NCBI GenBank assembly: GCA_963925675.1
Contig: CAWUSW010000009.1
Coordinates: forward strand, 18,251 to 82,250
DNA length: 64,000 bases
Source: Eutrophocola sp963925675
GTDB lineage: Bacteria > Pseudomonadota > Gammaproteobacteria > Pseudomonadales > Pseudohongiellaceae
Direction of reading: 5' to 3'
In this document: positions 51,732-60,371 of the stretch, piece by piece
Layout: each line of letters opens with the position of its first letter
Numbering within the stretch: position 1 is the first letter of the stretch
Translations under genes and position numbers: made by a program
Notes under the pieces: model-generated
Told to the model about the DNA's origin: nothing
The model's database searches: none
Seen by the model: only the letters and a program-made list of their open reading frames with translations

Positions 51732-53198
51732 TTACACTTCGGTAATGAACTTTGTCACCAGGCAAGCTTCAAGTCCTTCAATACCTTCTTCGGAACCATG
51801 GCCACTTTCCTTGATTCCGCCAAAAGGTGATTCAGGCACAGAAATACCGAAACTGTTAATACCTATCATGCCGGCTTCCAGTTGCTCGCCCAATTGATTA
51901 ACGCGCCGCGTATTTTCAGTAAAGGCAAATGCCGCCAGGCCGAAAGGCAGACGATTGGCTTCTTTCATCACTGCATCAAAATCATTGAAAGAATTAATTA
52001 ACGCAACAGGGCCAAATGGTTCTTCGTTCATGATGCGTGCGCTTAATGGAATATCGGAAAGGACTGTGGGCTTGTAGAAAAAGCCCGGACCGTCTATGGA
52101 TTCACCGCCGGTGTTCAGTGTAGCGCCATTTTTCACCGCATCATCAACCAGTTCGCTAATAGCGTCACGACGACGGGCATGTATGAGTGGGCCCATTTGG
52201 GTGTTTTCATCAAGGGCATTGCCGACAATCAGTTTTTCAACGCGTGCAGTAAAACCTTCAACAAAGCGGGCATGCAGGGATTCATGCACAAAAAATCGTG
52301 TTGGTGAAACACAGACCTGACCGGCATTACGATATTTGGCAGCCACTGCCATGTCGAGTGTACTTTCCAGATCGGCATCTTCAAAAACCAGAACCGGGGC
52401 ATGACCACCGAGTTCCATGGTGGTGCGGATCATATTGTCTGCCGCCAGTTTCATCAGGGCTTTGCCGACAGGGACTGAACCGGTGAAAGACATTTTGCGA
52501 ATTATGGGTGAGCTCAGCAAGTAAGTAGAAACAACATGAGGTACGCCATAGACCACGGATAACACCCCATCTGGCAGACCGGCATCCTGCATGCATTTAG
52601 CCATCAACAGCCCTGTTGCCGGTGTTTCTTCTGCTGCTTTGAATACACAGGAGCAGCCCGCCGCTAGTGATGCCCCCATTTTTCTGGCGGGATTGCCCAG
52701 CGGGAAGTTCCATGGTGCAAAAGCTGCCACCGGACCTACAGGCTCTTTCACCACATACATACGTGAACCAGGCTGACGCTGGGTCAGTACCCGGCCATAG
52801 GCACGGCGTCCTTCCTCGGCATACCATTCCAGCACTTCCGTCGACATTTTGAGTTCCATGCGTGACTGCATGATGGGTTTACCGGACTCCAGAGATGCAA
52901 CCGTAGTGATCTGTTCTGCTCTATCCCGCATTAATGCGGCCGCTTTTCTGAGCACGGCACTGCGTTCTTCAGGCAGCTTGTCGCGCCATACCTTGAAGCC
53001 TTCTTCAGCTGCAGCAAGGGCACGTTCCAGATCAGCTTCCGTGGCATGGGGTAATTCTCCAAGCACCTCGCCAGTGGCCGGATTCAGGACCTCTTCACTT
53101 TTTCTGTCGCCTTTTGACACCCACTCACCGGCAATAAAAAGCTGCAATTCCGGATAATGTGCCAAAGGATTAGTGCTCAGTTGTTCTGCTTGTGCCAC
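51732..53198 (-). CDS. NAD(P)-dependent succinate-semialdehyde dehydrogenase-type enzyme
   Basis: 488 residues of the aldehyde dehydrogenase superfamily, GabD-like. Catalytic Glu in TMELGGHAPVLVFEDADLE and catalytic Cys in NAGQVCVSPTRFFVH; NAD site FTGSVPVGKALMKLAADN. The C-terminal SFGISVPESPFGGIKESGHGSEEG is the SSADH signature. A GTG start with AGGAG 6 bp upstream is clear. Its divergent neighbour is an amidohydrolase. The true substrate may be another semialdehyde. Confidence 0.92.
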   Translation of the reverse strand: MAQAEQLSTNPLAHYPELQLFIAGEWVSKGDRKSEEVLNPATGEVLGELPHATEADLERALAAAEEGFKVWRDKLPEERSAVLRKAAALMRDRAEQITTVASLESGKPIMQSRMELKMSTEVLEWYAEEGRRAYGRVLTQRQPGSRMYVVKEPVGPVAAFAPWNFPLGNPARKMGASLAAGCSCVFKAAEETPATGLLMAKCMQDAGLPDGVLSVVYGVPHVVSTYLLSSPIIRKMSFTGSVPVGKALMKLAADNMIRTTMELGGHAPVLVFEDADLESTLDMAVAAKYRNAGQVCVSPTRFFVHESLHARFVEGFTARVEKLIVGNALDENTQMGPLIHARRRDAISELVDDAVKNGATLNTGGESIDGPGFFYKPTVLSDIPLSARIMNEEPFGPVALINSFNDFDAVMKEANRLPFGLAAFAFTENTRRVNQLGEQLEAGMIGINSFGISVPESPFGGIKESGHGSEEGIEGLEACLVTKFITEV

Positions 53199-53350
53199 GG
53201 TTTGCTCCTGCGAATGAAAATGAGTGTACTGATACGCTAAAAAGGGGCGTAATGATCACCCAAAAGGGAGTCTGAGTAAAATTTATTCGCTATACTCTTG
53301 CAGCGGCAACACTGAGCTAATTCACTTCTTACTGAACTGAAGGTATTACC

Positions 53351-54403
53351 ATGGCAGAACAGGACCTTATTCCTTTTAGTGACAAATACAAACGCATTGC
53401 GACTGAAGAGGCGTGGGCCCCCGCGGAATTGCTGAAGATGTACGCAGATCTTTATAACAGCAAGACCTTTAATGATCCCGGGTTTGACAGTCTATGGGGA
53501 TTTTATGGCACGTCTATGGAGCCACGACCTGCCACGGTCAGGCGTAAACTAGCCGATCTGGATGATGAGCGCATAGCTGATATGGACGCGGCGGGCATCG
53601 ATTTTTCGATTCTTTCCCTGACCTCGCCAGGGGTTCAGGTATTTGACCGGGACACGGCAGTAACTCTCGCCAGGGACAGTAATGACATACTGAAAGAGGC
53701 TGTTGATCGACATCCTGATCGCTATGCAGGTTTATGTGCCATCGCACCGCAAGCGCCTGAACTGGCGGCACAGGAATTGGAGCGTTGCAAGAATTTAGGC
53801 TTTCGCGGAATCATTAATAATTCTCATACCTTTGGGGAATATCTGAGCGACCCAAAATTCTGGCCCATTTTTGAAGCGGCTGAAGCGATGGATATGCCGA
53901 TTTATCTGCATCCCACTACGCCGCCAAAAAACATGATTGAACCGATGCTGGAAGTTGGTCTGGACGGTGCTATCTTCGGTTTCGGTGCGGAAACCGGCAT
54001 GCATATGCTACGTATTATTACGGCCGGAGTATTTGACCGCTTCCCGAAACTGCAAATGATTATTGGTCACATGGGTGAAGCTTTGCCTTACTGGATGTAT
54101 AGATTGGATTTCATGCATAACGCACAGGTTTCATCGCATCGTTACGAGACGCTGAAACCCTTGAAGAAAAAAGTCAGTGATTATCTGAAAGAGCATGTCA
54201 CTATCACCAGTAGCGGGATGGCCTGGGAACCGGCGATTAAATTTGCCCAGCAACAGATTGGTCTGGACCGTGTGATGTATGCCATGGACTATCCATATCA
54301 ATATGTAAAACAGGAAGTCGTTGATATGGATAATATGGATATGTCAGATGAGCATAAGAAGATGTTTTATCAGGATGTGGCGACCAAAGTCTTTAAACTA
54401 TAA
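53351..54403 (+). CDS. ACMSD/gamma-resorcylate decarboxylase-type amidohydrolase
   Basis: 350 residues of the amidohydrolase_2 family. Metal-binding positions are Glu in RIATEEAWAP (E-x-A type, as in resorcylate decarboxylases), His in MPIYLHPTTPP, His in MIIGHMGEALPYWMYRLDF and Asp in VMYAMDYPYQYV. Such enzymes carry out non-oxidative decarboxylation or hydrolysis of aromatic or related acids. With the divergent semialdehyde dehydrogenase and YciI-like genes it may form a small catabolic locus. A family-C repeat starts at the stop codon. Confidence 0.9.
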   Translation: MAEQDLIPFSDKYKRIATEEAWAPAELLKMYADLYNSKTFNDPGFDSLWGFYGTSMEPRPATVRRKLADLDDERIADMDAAGIDFSILSLTSPGVQVFDRDTAVTLARDSNDILKEAVDRHPDRYAGLCAIAPQAPELAAQELERCKNLGFRGIINNSHTFGEYLSDPKFWPIFEAAEAMDMPIYLHPTTPPKNMIEPMLEVGLDGAIFGFGAETGMHMLRIITAGVFDRFPKLQMIIGHMGEALPYWMYRLDFMHNAQVSSHRYETLKPLKKKVSDYLKEHVTITSSGMAWEPAIKFAQQQIGLDRVMYAMDYPYQYVKQEVVDMDNMDMSDEHKKMFYQDVATKVFKL

Positions 54404-54462
54404 ATAATTTTGCCTCGCCAGACCTTCGCTCGTGACGCTACCAAAATTTGGGCTTTATTGGG
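54403..54462. repeat. Family-C 60-bp repeat, copy 1
   Basis: AATAATTTTGCCTCGCCAGA... to ...GGGCTTTATTGGG, 56 of 60 bases identical with 59057-59116. Both copies lie just 3' of a plus-strand gene. The core CGCTCGTGACGCTACCAAAA is invariant. Confidence 0.8.
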
Positions 54463-54583
54463 GGAACGGCGTTCCCCATTGGCGGATGACGCTGTGCTTT
54501 TCCGCCCTACGGTGATTTGAAAGAAACAGGTAGGGCGGAAAAGGCCGCAGGCCGTCATCCGACAATGGAAGGCAAGGCCTTCC
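54461..54583. repeat. Head-to-head REP-A pair with two perfect secondary hairpins
   Basis: An inverted REP-A (54480-54510, ending CCGCCCTAC) and a direct REP-A (54530-54564, starting GTAGGGCGGAAAAGG) are flanked outside by perfect hairpins GGGGAAC-GGC-GTTCCCC (54461-54477) and GGAAGGC-AAG-GCCTTCC (54567-54583). Both halves have the same order, REP-A then hairpin, read outward. Confidence 0.8.
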
Positions 54584-54612
54584 CAATTTACCTGCATGTC
54601 TTGGCTTCTGTT

Positions 54613-56409
54613 TTAGGGCTTGGCCAGCGTGAATTTCTCAGGATAAACGTTGTCACCAGGGTCAATGATCAGTGCCATCCTTGGGCCCTGTACGATCTCC
54701 ACAATATTGGAATACGACGCTATCAGTACCCCGGTGTCTTCATCGATATCCAGCATGCGCATAAAAGCCTGGGTGCGTGGCATTGGCAGTACGCCATATT
54801 CTTTTGTTGCTGGATCAAAGCGGTAAATTACATCGCCGTTGGCGGTTGGAATCCAGACCACTTTACGTAGCGGATCCCAGGTAGCGGCATAGGGCGCAGA
54901 GGCTATATCCGGTAAATCATAGATGCCCACGGTTTCTCGGCTGTTGATATCAAACTCAAGCAACTGACCAGAACCATACAGGGCGACATACATCATGTCA
55001 TCTTCAGTAATGGTAATGCGGCGTGGGCCGGCATTGGGGTCTGGCAACTGAAAAGGCCCGATATATTCTTCACGGCTTATGTCAAAGCCACCAACGGTGC
55101 CATTTCTTAACTGGCTGTACCAGACTTCGTCATGCGCATCATTCATGATCAAGCCGTACATGGCGGGGGCAAAATCTTCGCGGCCGGGTGACGCCGGTGC
55201 CGTCCAGATATCGGCATTGCCTTCATTGGGTTCAAAGTAGCCCACCGCGTTATTGCCGATGTCTGAAAACCAGATGCGTCCACGCTCATCGCTAAGCAAT
55301 TCATGCTCCCAGCCAAAGCTGAGATCATGAATACCCGGGCTTCTGCCATCATTGGTTTTTAACTGCCAGGTTTCCCATTCTCCGGTCGCCATATCCTTAT
55401 GCCCGATAATGCTGTTAAACAGCGGCGTTACCCACAAGGAATCGTCGGCACCGCGATGCAGGGAATGAGGACTCATGAGGATGCCATTAGTGGGAACCTC
55501 CTGCAGGGTCTGTTCCCCGCTTGCTACATCAACCACAATCATATTGTTTGACGCGACATCAGCCAGCCAGAGTTGAGCAGGGTCACCAAGCATTAAGGCT
55601 TCACGAATGGCATTGGGGTGGGGGACTTCGTATTCCCAGATCACGGTGTTGTCATTGGCAATGACAGGAGCGCCCCAGTCGTAGCCAGTAATAGTATCCA
55701 TCGCATCATTAAAGTGTTCGGCCAGAGTATTCACGACCTCCGGGACATTGCCCACATAATAGGCGCCTTCTGTCGCGCCGTTCGGATCTACCACCTGATC
55801 AGATCCGCTGCCGCGGGCAAACTCCCAGCCTGACAGATAATTCATATATTTAACCAGTGCATCCCAGTCCCGGGTTCGTGCCTGAAGGGGATCCGGGGCC
55901 TCCATGTTGGCAATATTGCCTGCATAGGCGCGTACTTCCGGAGCAGGTACCTGATGGCAGTCAACGCAATTGAGGATGAAGCTGGATTTTACTTGCCGAT
56001 CTTCGATACGTCCCAGCCAGGCGGATGCGGGGGCTACCGCTACCTGATTACTTGTAGCTGCCATGACAAAAGTCAGCTCAAAAGCTGAGCCTGAAGCGGA
56101 ATTGATAATTTCTCTGGAAACCTGTTCATAGCCCAGTGCTCTGGCAGAAACCGGCAGGGCACCAGCAAGGGCATCTGCATAGTCTCCGGGAAAGGAAAAT
56201 GTACCTTGTGCGTTAGTAAAGACAGTCACCACACTGGCGCCAGTGGCGGTTTCGTCACGGTCAAAAATCACCTGAACCTGAGATAAGGGATTGTTATTCT
56301 GATCTCTCACCTGGCCATGCAAGCTTGCTGCAAGTGCTGAGGCGCTCAATGAAAAAGCGCTTATGAAAGTAAAAGCGTACTTTAAAATCAGTGTCGTATG
56401 ACCCGGCAT
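54613..56409 (-). CDS. Exported cytochrome / Vgb-type beta-propeller protein
   Basis: 598 residues: signal peptide (about 1-28), a carboxypeptidase regulatory-like domain (SLHGQVRDQNNNPLSQVQVIFD, about 30-125), a haem site CVDCHQVPAPE (about 149), then a seven-bladed propeller resembling virginiamycin B lyase/streptogramin lyase (LWLADVASNNMIVVDVASGEQ, LWVTPLFNSIIGHKDM, IWFSDIGNNAVGYFEPNEGN, EVWYSQLRNGTVGGF). It is periplasmic and probably redox-linked. Substrate unknown. It is divergent from the DUF5916 gene with 283 bp between starts, so the two may share control. Confidence 0.85.
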   Translation of the reverse strand: MPGHTTLILKYAFTFISAFSLSASALAASLHGQVRDQNNNPLSQVQVIFDRDETATGASVVTVFTNAQGTFSFPGDYADALAGALPVSARALGYEQVSREIINSASGSAFELTFVMAATSNQVAVAPASAWLGRIEDRQVKSSFILNCVDCHQVPAPEVRAYAGNIANMEAPDPLQARTRDWDALVKYMNYLSGWEFARGSGSDQVVDPNGATEGAYYVGNVPEVVNTLAEHFNDAMDTITGYDWGAPVIANDNTVIWEYEVPHPNAIREALMLGDPAQLWLADVASNNMIVVDVASGEQTLQEVPTNGILMSPHSLHRGADDSLWVTPLFNSIIGHKDMATGEWETWQLKTNDGRSPGIHDLSFGWEHELLSDERGRIWFSDIGNNAVGYFEPNEGNADIWTAPASPGREDFAPAMYGLIMNDAHDEVWYSQLRNGTVGGFDISREEYIGPFQLPDPNAGPRRITITEDDMMYVALYGSGQLLEFDINSRETVGIYDLPDIASAPYAATWDPLRKVVWIPTANGDVIYRFDPATKEYGVLPMPRTQAFMRMLDIDEDTGVLIASYSNIVEIVQGPRMALIIDPGDNVYPEKFTLAKP

Positions 56410-56604
56410 GAGATTCCTTATCAGGTTTAAAGGATATGCTAAAAATCGGCGCTGCTATACTTTACTAAAATAATTTTTTATTCTTTTTGATGGCAAAAGT
56501 ATATGCTGATAAAGCGTGTAAATACCAGTAACAGGTGCATTGCTTTCCGGTCTTTGCGGATTCATATTCATTCCATCTTTTAATTTTATAGTAGCGCTTC
56601 TAAA

Positions 56605-56652
56605 TAGTAGCTGGGTTAGACAGTAGCTGGGTTAGACAGTAGCTATGTTAGA
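56605..56652. repeat. Three 16-bp tandem repeats before the DUF5916 gene
   Basis: TAGTAGCTGGGTTAGA, CAGTAGCTGGGTTAGA and CAGTAGCTATGTTAGA. The change GG to AT in the third unit creates an in-frame ATG at 56645, which explains the apparent longer ORF; the true start is more likely 56693. Confidence 0.8.
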
Positions 56653-56692
56653 TAGTACAGCTTCTAAAAGTTCATGGGGTTTAAGAATAATA

Positions 56693-58975
56693 ATGATTCA
56701 GTGTATTTCTCAGTTAAATTTCCGCAGTTGCCTGGCCATAGTGGTGCTGTCCAGTTTGGCAGTATTTCAGGTATTGGCGCAGGAAAATGAACCACCTCCC
56801 ATTGGTGGGCTTACCGGCGGAAAAAGCGTCTTCATTCCAGCCTTGCCTGCTGACTTGCAAATTGACGGTCGCCTTAATGATTCTGTTTGGGAGCGTGCTG
56901 CAGTTGTTTCAGATTTTCATCAGATGGCCCCCTTTGAATATTCCTCGCCCAGTCAAAAAACTGAAGTCCGTATTTTTTATACCGAGGATGCGCTTTACAT
57001 AGGGGCGCGCATGTTTGAGGAAGATCCTTCCCTGATAACGGCCAATGTTTTGCTTCAGGGGCAGGGCTTGCCCAATGACGACAGCTTTAATCTGATGCTG
57101 GATCCCTACCTGGATCGGCGTAGTGGCTTTATTTTTGAAATCAATGCCAATGGCGTCAGGGTGGAAGGGATTTATCAGAATGTATCCGGCGTTGACCGCA
57201 ACTGGAGTGGTATATGGCAGGCTGAATCCAGTATTGACGATCAGGGCTGGGTGACAGAAATCCGCATTCCCTTTCAGAGCTTATCCTTTGATCCCGGTAA
57301 CACTGAGTGGGGAATTAATTTTCGCCGTACCATTCGCCGCAATGCAGAAGAAATTGCCTGGGTAAGTCGCAATCGCTTGCTCAACCCGAGTATTGCTGGA
57401 ACGGCTTCTGGATTGGAAGGTTTGCAACAGGGACTGGGGCTGGACGTGGTGCCCTATCTTGTCATGCGTAAAGAGCGTGTGTTTGGACCTGGCGGTTATG
57501 AAGATGAAGTACTGGAGCCGCAAATAGATTTGTTTTACAAGATAACGCCACAGCTTAATGCGGCCCTTACCATCAACACTGATTTTTCTGCCACTGAAGT
57601 GGATACACGTCAGGTTAACCTCACCCGCTTCAATCTTTTCTTTCCTGAGCAGCGTGATTTCTTTATTCGCGATGCTGACATTTTTCAGTTTGGCCGCATT
57701 GGTGTTGGCGCCAATTTTAATGAAGAGGGTAATGATGCCTTGCCCCGATCCGCGCTGCAAAACGGACGTCCATTTTTCTCGCGTCGTATCGGACTCAGCC
57801 CCGGGGGGCAACCGGTAGATATTAATGTCGGGGCGAAGCTCAGTGGTCGGGTTGGCGATTGGGATGTGGGCACTCTGGTAGTGAACCAGGACGAAGATCA
57901 AGTGTCGGGAATTGATGCCCAGACGGTTTTTGTAGGACGCGCGGCATTGAATGTTTTGAATGAATCCCTGCTAGGGGTGATTGCTACCAGCGGCGACCCC
58001 CGTTCCAATGTTGATAACAATCTGGTGGGTGCAGATTTTCGCTACAGAAATTCACGCTTGCCTGGCAATAAAGTCGTCGAGGGCGAAGTGTGGTATCAAC
58101 AGACTGATACCGATGGCATCAGTGGTGACGATGCCTCATGGGGCTTTGGTATCAGCTCGCCCAATACGGCAGGCTGGCGCGGTGGCTACCGCTATAAACG
58201 TATTGAAGATAATTTCAACCCGGCGCTTGGCTTTGTAAACCAGACCGGCATTGAAGATCATTCCGCCGACATTGGTTTTCGCCATTTCCTGCCGACAGGA
58301 AATTATGTGCGTTCGGTTTATGCCGGCGCAGACACTTATCGCAACAGTGATCTGTCCACTGGCCAGGTAATTTCCGAAGTGAAGGATATTCGCGCCAATG
58401 CCAACAATAATGTCGGAGATACGGTGTCTGTGGCCGTCATCAGGACACGGGAAGTACTGGACAGGAATTTCACGATTTACCGCTCCAGCACTGGTAGCGG
58501 AAATATCGTGATTCCGCCCGGGGACTATGCCTTTACCCAGGGCTCTGCGCGTCTTAGTTTTGCAGGGCGTCGCCGCATATCAGGCAATATTCGTATGACC
58601 TGGGGTGACTATTTTGGCGGTACCAATTTCCAGCGCAGTGTGGGAGTGAACTGGCAGCCCAGTAATCGTTATAACCTGGGCATGGACGTGGCGGAAAATG
58701 AGATACAACTGCCAGAAGGTAATTTTACCGTACGACAAATTTCTTTTGATTCCCTGATTAATTTCACCCCGGAAATAAGCTGGTCCAATCGTATTCAGTA
58801 CGACAATGTTTCTGAAGGGATCGGAATTAACAGCCGCATGCGCTGGATTCCTGAGGCGGGAAGGGAAGCTTTTCTTGTGCTTAACTGGGGCATGCTGGAT
58901 CTGGATAAGGATAATGAATTTAACTCAATCAACGGCGACTTTTCCCTTAAATATAATTATACGTTTAGATTTTAA
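56693..58975 (+). CDS. Outer-membrane DUF5916 protein with CBM9-like N-terminus
   Basis: 760 residues from the ATG at 56693. A signal peptide (CLAIVVLSSLAVFQVLAQ) is followed by a CBM9-like beta-sandwich (LQIDGRLNDSVWERAAVVSDFHQMAP, about 45-230) and the DUF5916 beta-barrel-type region (PYLVMRKERVFG, NTDFSATEVDTRQVNLTRFNLFFPEQRDFFI and so on). It ends in YTFRF, a C-terminal aromatic typical of outer-membrane barrels. Function is not known for the family; it may be a transporter or binding protein. It is divergent from the cytochrome/propeller gene. Confidence 0.87.
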   Translation: MIQCISQLNFRSCLAIVVLSSLAVFQVLAQENEPPPIGGLTGGKSVFIPALPADLQIDGRLNDSVWERAAVVSDFHQMAPFEYSSPSQKTEVRIFYTEDALYIGARMFEEDPSLITANVLLQGQGLPNDDSFNLMLDPYLDRRSGFIFEINANGVRVEGIYQNVSGVDRNWSGIWQAESSIDDQGWVTEIRIPFQSLSFDPGNTEWGINFRRTIRRNAEEIAWVSRNRLLNPSIAGTASGLEGLQQGLGLDVVPYLVMRKERVFGPGGYEDEVLEPQIDLFYKITPQLNAALTINTDFSATEVDTRQVNLTRFNLFFPEQRDFFIRDADIFQFGRIGVGANFNEEGNDALPRSALQNGRPFFSRRIGLSPGGQPVDINVGAKLSGRVGDWDVGTLVVNQDEDQVSGIDAQTVFVGRAALNVLNESLLGVIATSGDPRSNVDNNLVGADFRYRNSRLPGNKVVEGEVWYQQTDTDGISGDDASWGFGISSPNTAGWRGGYRYKRIEDNFNPALGFVNQTGIEDHSADIGFRHFLPTGNYVRSVYAGADTYRNSDLSTGQVISEVKDIRANANNNVGDTVSVAVIRTREVLDRNFTIYRSSTGSGNIVIPPGDYAFTQGSARLSFAGRRRISGNIRMTWGDYFGGTNFQRSVGVNWQPSNRYNLGMDVAENEIQLPEGNFTVRQISFDSLINFTPEISWSNRIQYDNVSEGIGINSRMRWIPEAGREAFLVLNWGMLDLDKDNEFNSINGDFSLKYNYTFRF

Positions 58976-59004
58976 GTAGCTACTGCGCTCGCCCAGGCGT
59001 CGTT

Positions 59005-59065
59005 AAAATTATTTTTGGAACCGGTTGCATACTATTGTATGCGCCCGGTTTCCAAAAATAATTTT
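59005..59065. repeat. Long imperfect inverted repeat after the DUF5916 gene
   Basis: Arms beginning AAAATTATTTTTGGAA and ending TTCCAAAAATAATTTT flank a GC-rich stem and a small loop (about 27 bp per arm, one bulge and few mismatches). It starts 29 bp after the DUF5916 stop and overlaps the family-C repeat at its right end. It could work as a bidirectional terminator or as part of a repeat element. Confidence 0.7.
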
Positions 59066-59116
59066 GCCTAGCCTGACCATCGCTCGTGACGCTACCAAAA
59101 TTTGAGCTTTATTGGG
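59057..59116. repeat. Family-C 60-bp repeat, copy 2
   Basis: 56 of 60 bases match 54403-54462. It ends about 97 bp before the ATG of the metallo-beta-lactamase-fold gene. Confidence 0.8.
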
Positions 59117-59212
59117 TGAGGGGGCGGTGGTTTTTTACGCCAATACTTTTTTATCTATTTGTCGGGCTTGGTGTTCAGGGGTATAAAGGTGTTTCTTCAG
59201 GAAAATAAATTT

Positions 59213-60103
59213 ATGAAAAAACCAATTAAAAATTATATTAAGGTAATCAGTTTCGTCTTTTGTTTGTTTCCCTTTGTCGCTATGGCTCAGGGCGGACTTG
59301 ATTTTGATGCTATTGAAATCAGAACAGTTGAGCTTGAAAGCAATGTGCATATTCTGATGGGCGGTCCGGCGCAGGGGAATGTGTTGGTGGTATCAGGAGA
59401 CGATGGCATCTTTATTGTTGATTCCATGTACGCTCCCATGCACGATAAACTGGTGGCGGCTATTCGCGCCATTAGTGACGCGCCGATTAAATATCTGGTC
59501 AATACCCATATGCATGGCGATCATACTGCTGGCAATGATGCTATGGCAGCACTTGGTGCCAGGGTAATCGGACAGGAAAATATACTGCCGCGCCTGCAGG
59601 CCCTGGGGGCCGGCAATCTTCCGGTGTTGACCTACAAAGACTCGATGACTTTGTATTTGAACGATGAGGAAATTTCAATCTTCTGGCCTGAGTCTGCCCA
59701 TACCGATCATGACTCCATGATCTATCTGAAAAATGCCAACATCCTGCATGTGGGGGATATCCCGTCTAATTTGCGTTATCCCAATATCGGTATCGATGAT
59801 GGCGGCAGTGTTGATGGCATGACGCGCGCCGCAAGGCTGGTTCTGGAAATGACCGATGCAGATACCCGACTCATTGCCGGGCATCTGGGACCTCTGGTGC
59901 CACGAGTGGAAATGACAGCACAGCTGGACATGTTTGCCGAGGTCAGTCGGCGCATTCAGGCGATGATTGATCAAGGCATGACATTGGAACAAGTGCTGGC
60001 CGCCAGGCCTACTGCAGATTTTGATGAGGCCCGATCTGCCGGTGCGATTACCCCGGAGCGCTTTGCCGGTTTGGTCTATACCGATTTGTCGCGCAGGCAG
60101 TAA
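59213..60103 (+). CDS. Exported metallo-beta-lactamase-fold hydrolase
   Basis: 296 residues from the ATG at 59213 (AGGA 10 bp upstream); a TTG at 59159 would add 18 residues before the signal peptide. Signal peptide VISFVFCLFPFVAMAQ. The zinc motif is VNTHMHGDHTAGND (HxHxDH), followed by HTDHDSMIYLKNANILHVGDI and RLIAGHLGPLV, which give further ligands. This is a generic MBL hydrolase (cyclase/quinoprotein-relay-like in appearance); a beta-lactamase role is not indicated. Confidence 0.88.
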   Translation: MKKPIKNYIKVISFVFCLFPFVAMAQGGLDFDAIEIRTVELESNVHILMGGPAQGNVLVVSGDDGIFIVDSMYAPMHDKLVAAIRAISDAPIKYLVNTHMHGDHTAGNDAMAALGARVIGQENILPRLQALGAGNLPVLTYKDSMTLYLNDEEISIFWPESAHTDHDSMIYLKNANILHVGDIPSNLRYPNIGIDDGGSVDGMTRAARLVLEMTDADTRLIAGHLGPLVPRVEMTAQLDMFAEVSRRIQAMIDQGMTLEQVLAARPTADFDEARSAGAITPERFAGLVYTDLSRRQ

Positions 60104-60140
60104 TTTGCCCGTTAAAGTTCTCGATAAAGGAAACCAGAGC

Positions 60141-60347
60141 TTAAGTTATGGTCTGCCTGACAATGGTATTTAAGCGTTCAGGGACAATACGACGGATATC
60201 GGATAGATAAATCTCGTGATGTTTGCCACTGAGTTTTCGATCATTCTCAGCGATGAAGTCATGTACTTTTTCAACAGTTTGCCCTTTTCTGTAAAGGACC
60301 CGATATGCATTATCTGGGCAGCTGTACCTTCGGTCCTGAAAAATCAA
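60141..60347 (-). pseudogene. Remnant of a GyrI-like domain protein
   Basis: 68 codons whose last 45 read like the C-terminus of GyrI-like small-molecule-binding proteins (FIAENDRKLSGKHHEIYLSD, then RRIVPERLNTIVRQTI). The first 20 residues do not fit, and the upstream 100 or more residues of the fold are missing, so it appears truncated. It lies just downstream of the GNAT gene on the same strand. Confidence 0.6.
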
Positions 60348-60371
60348 TAAGCATAGCCTGCTCAGAAATAG

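Noticed and set aside
54517..54870. Plus-strand 117-codon frame
   Set aside because: It runs through a REP unit into the antisense of the propeller gene; no family features.
56645..56692. Longer start of the DUF5916 gene
   Set aside because: That ATG lies in the third 16-bp tandem repeat; the start at 56693 places the signal peptide at the N-terminus.
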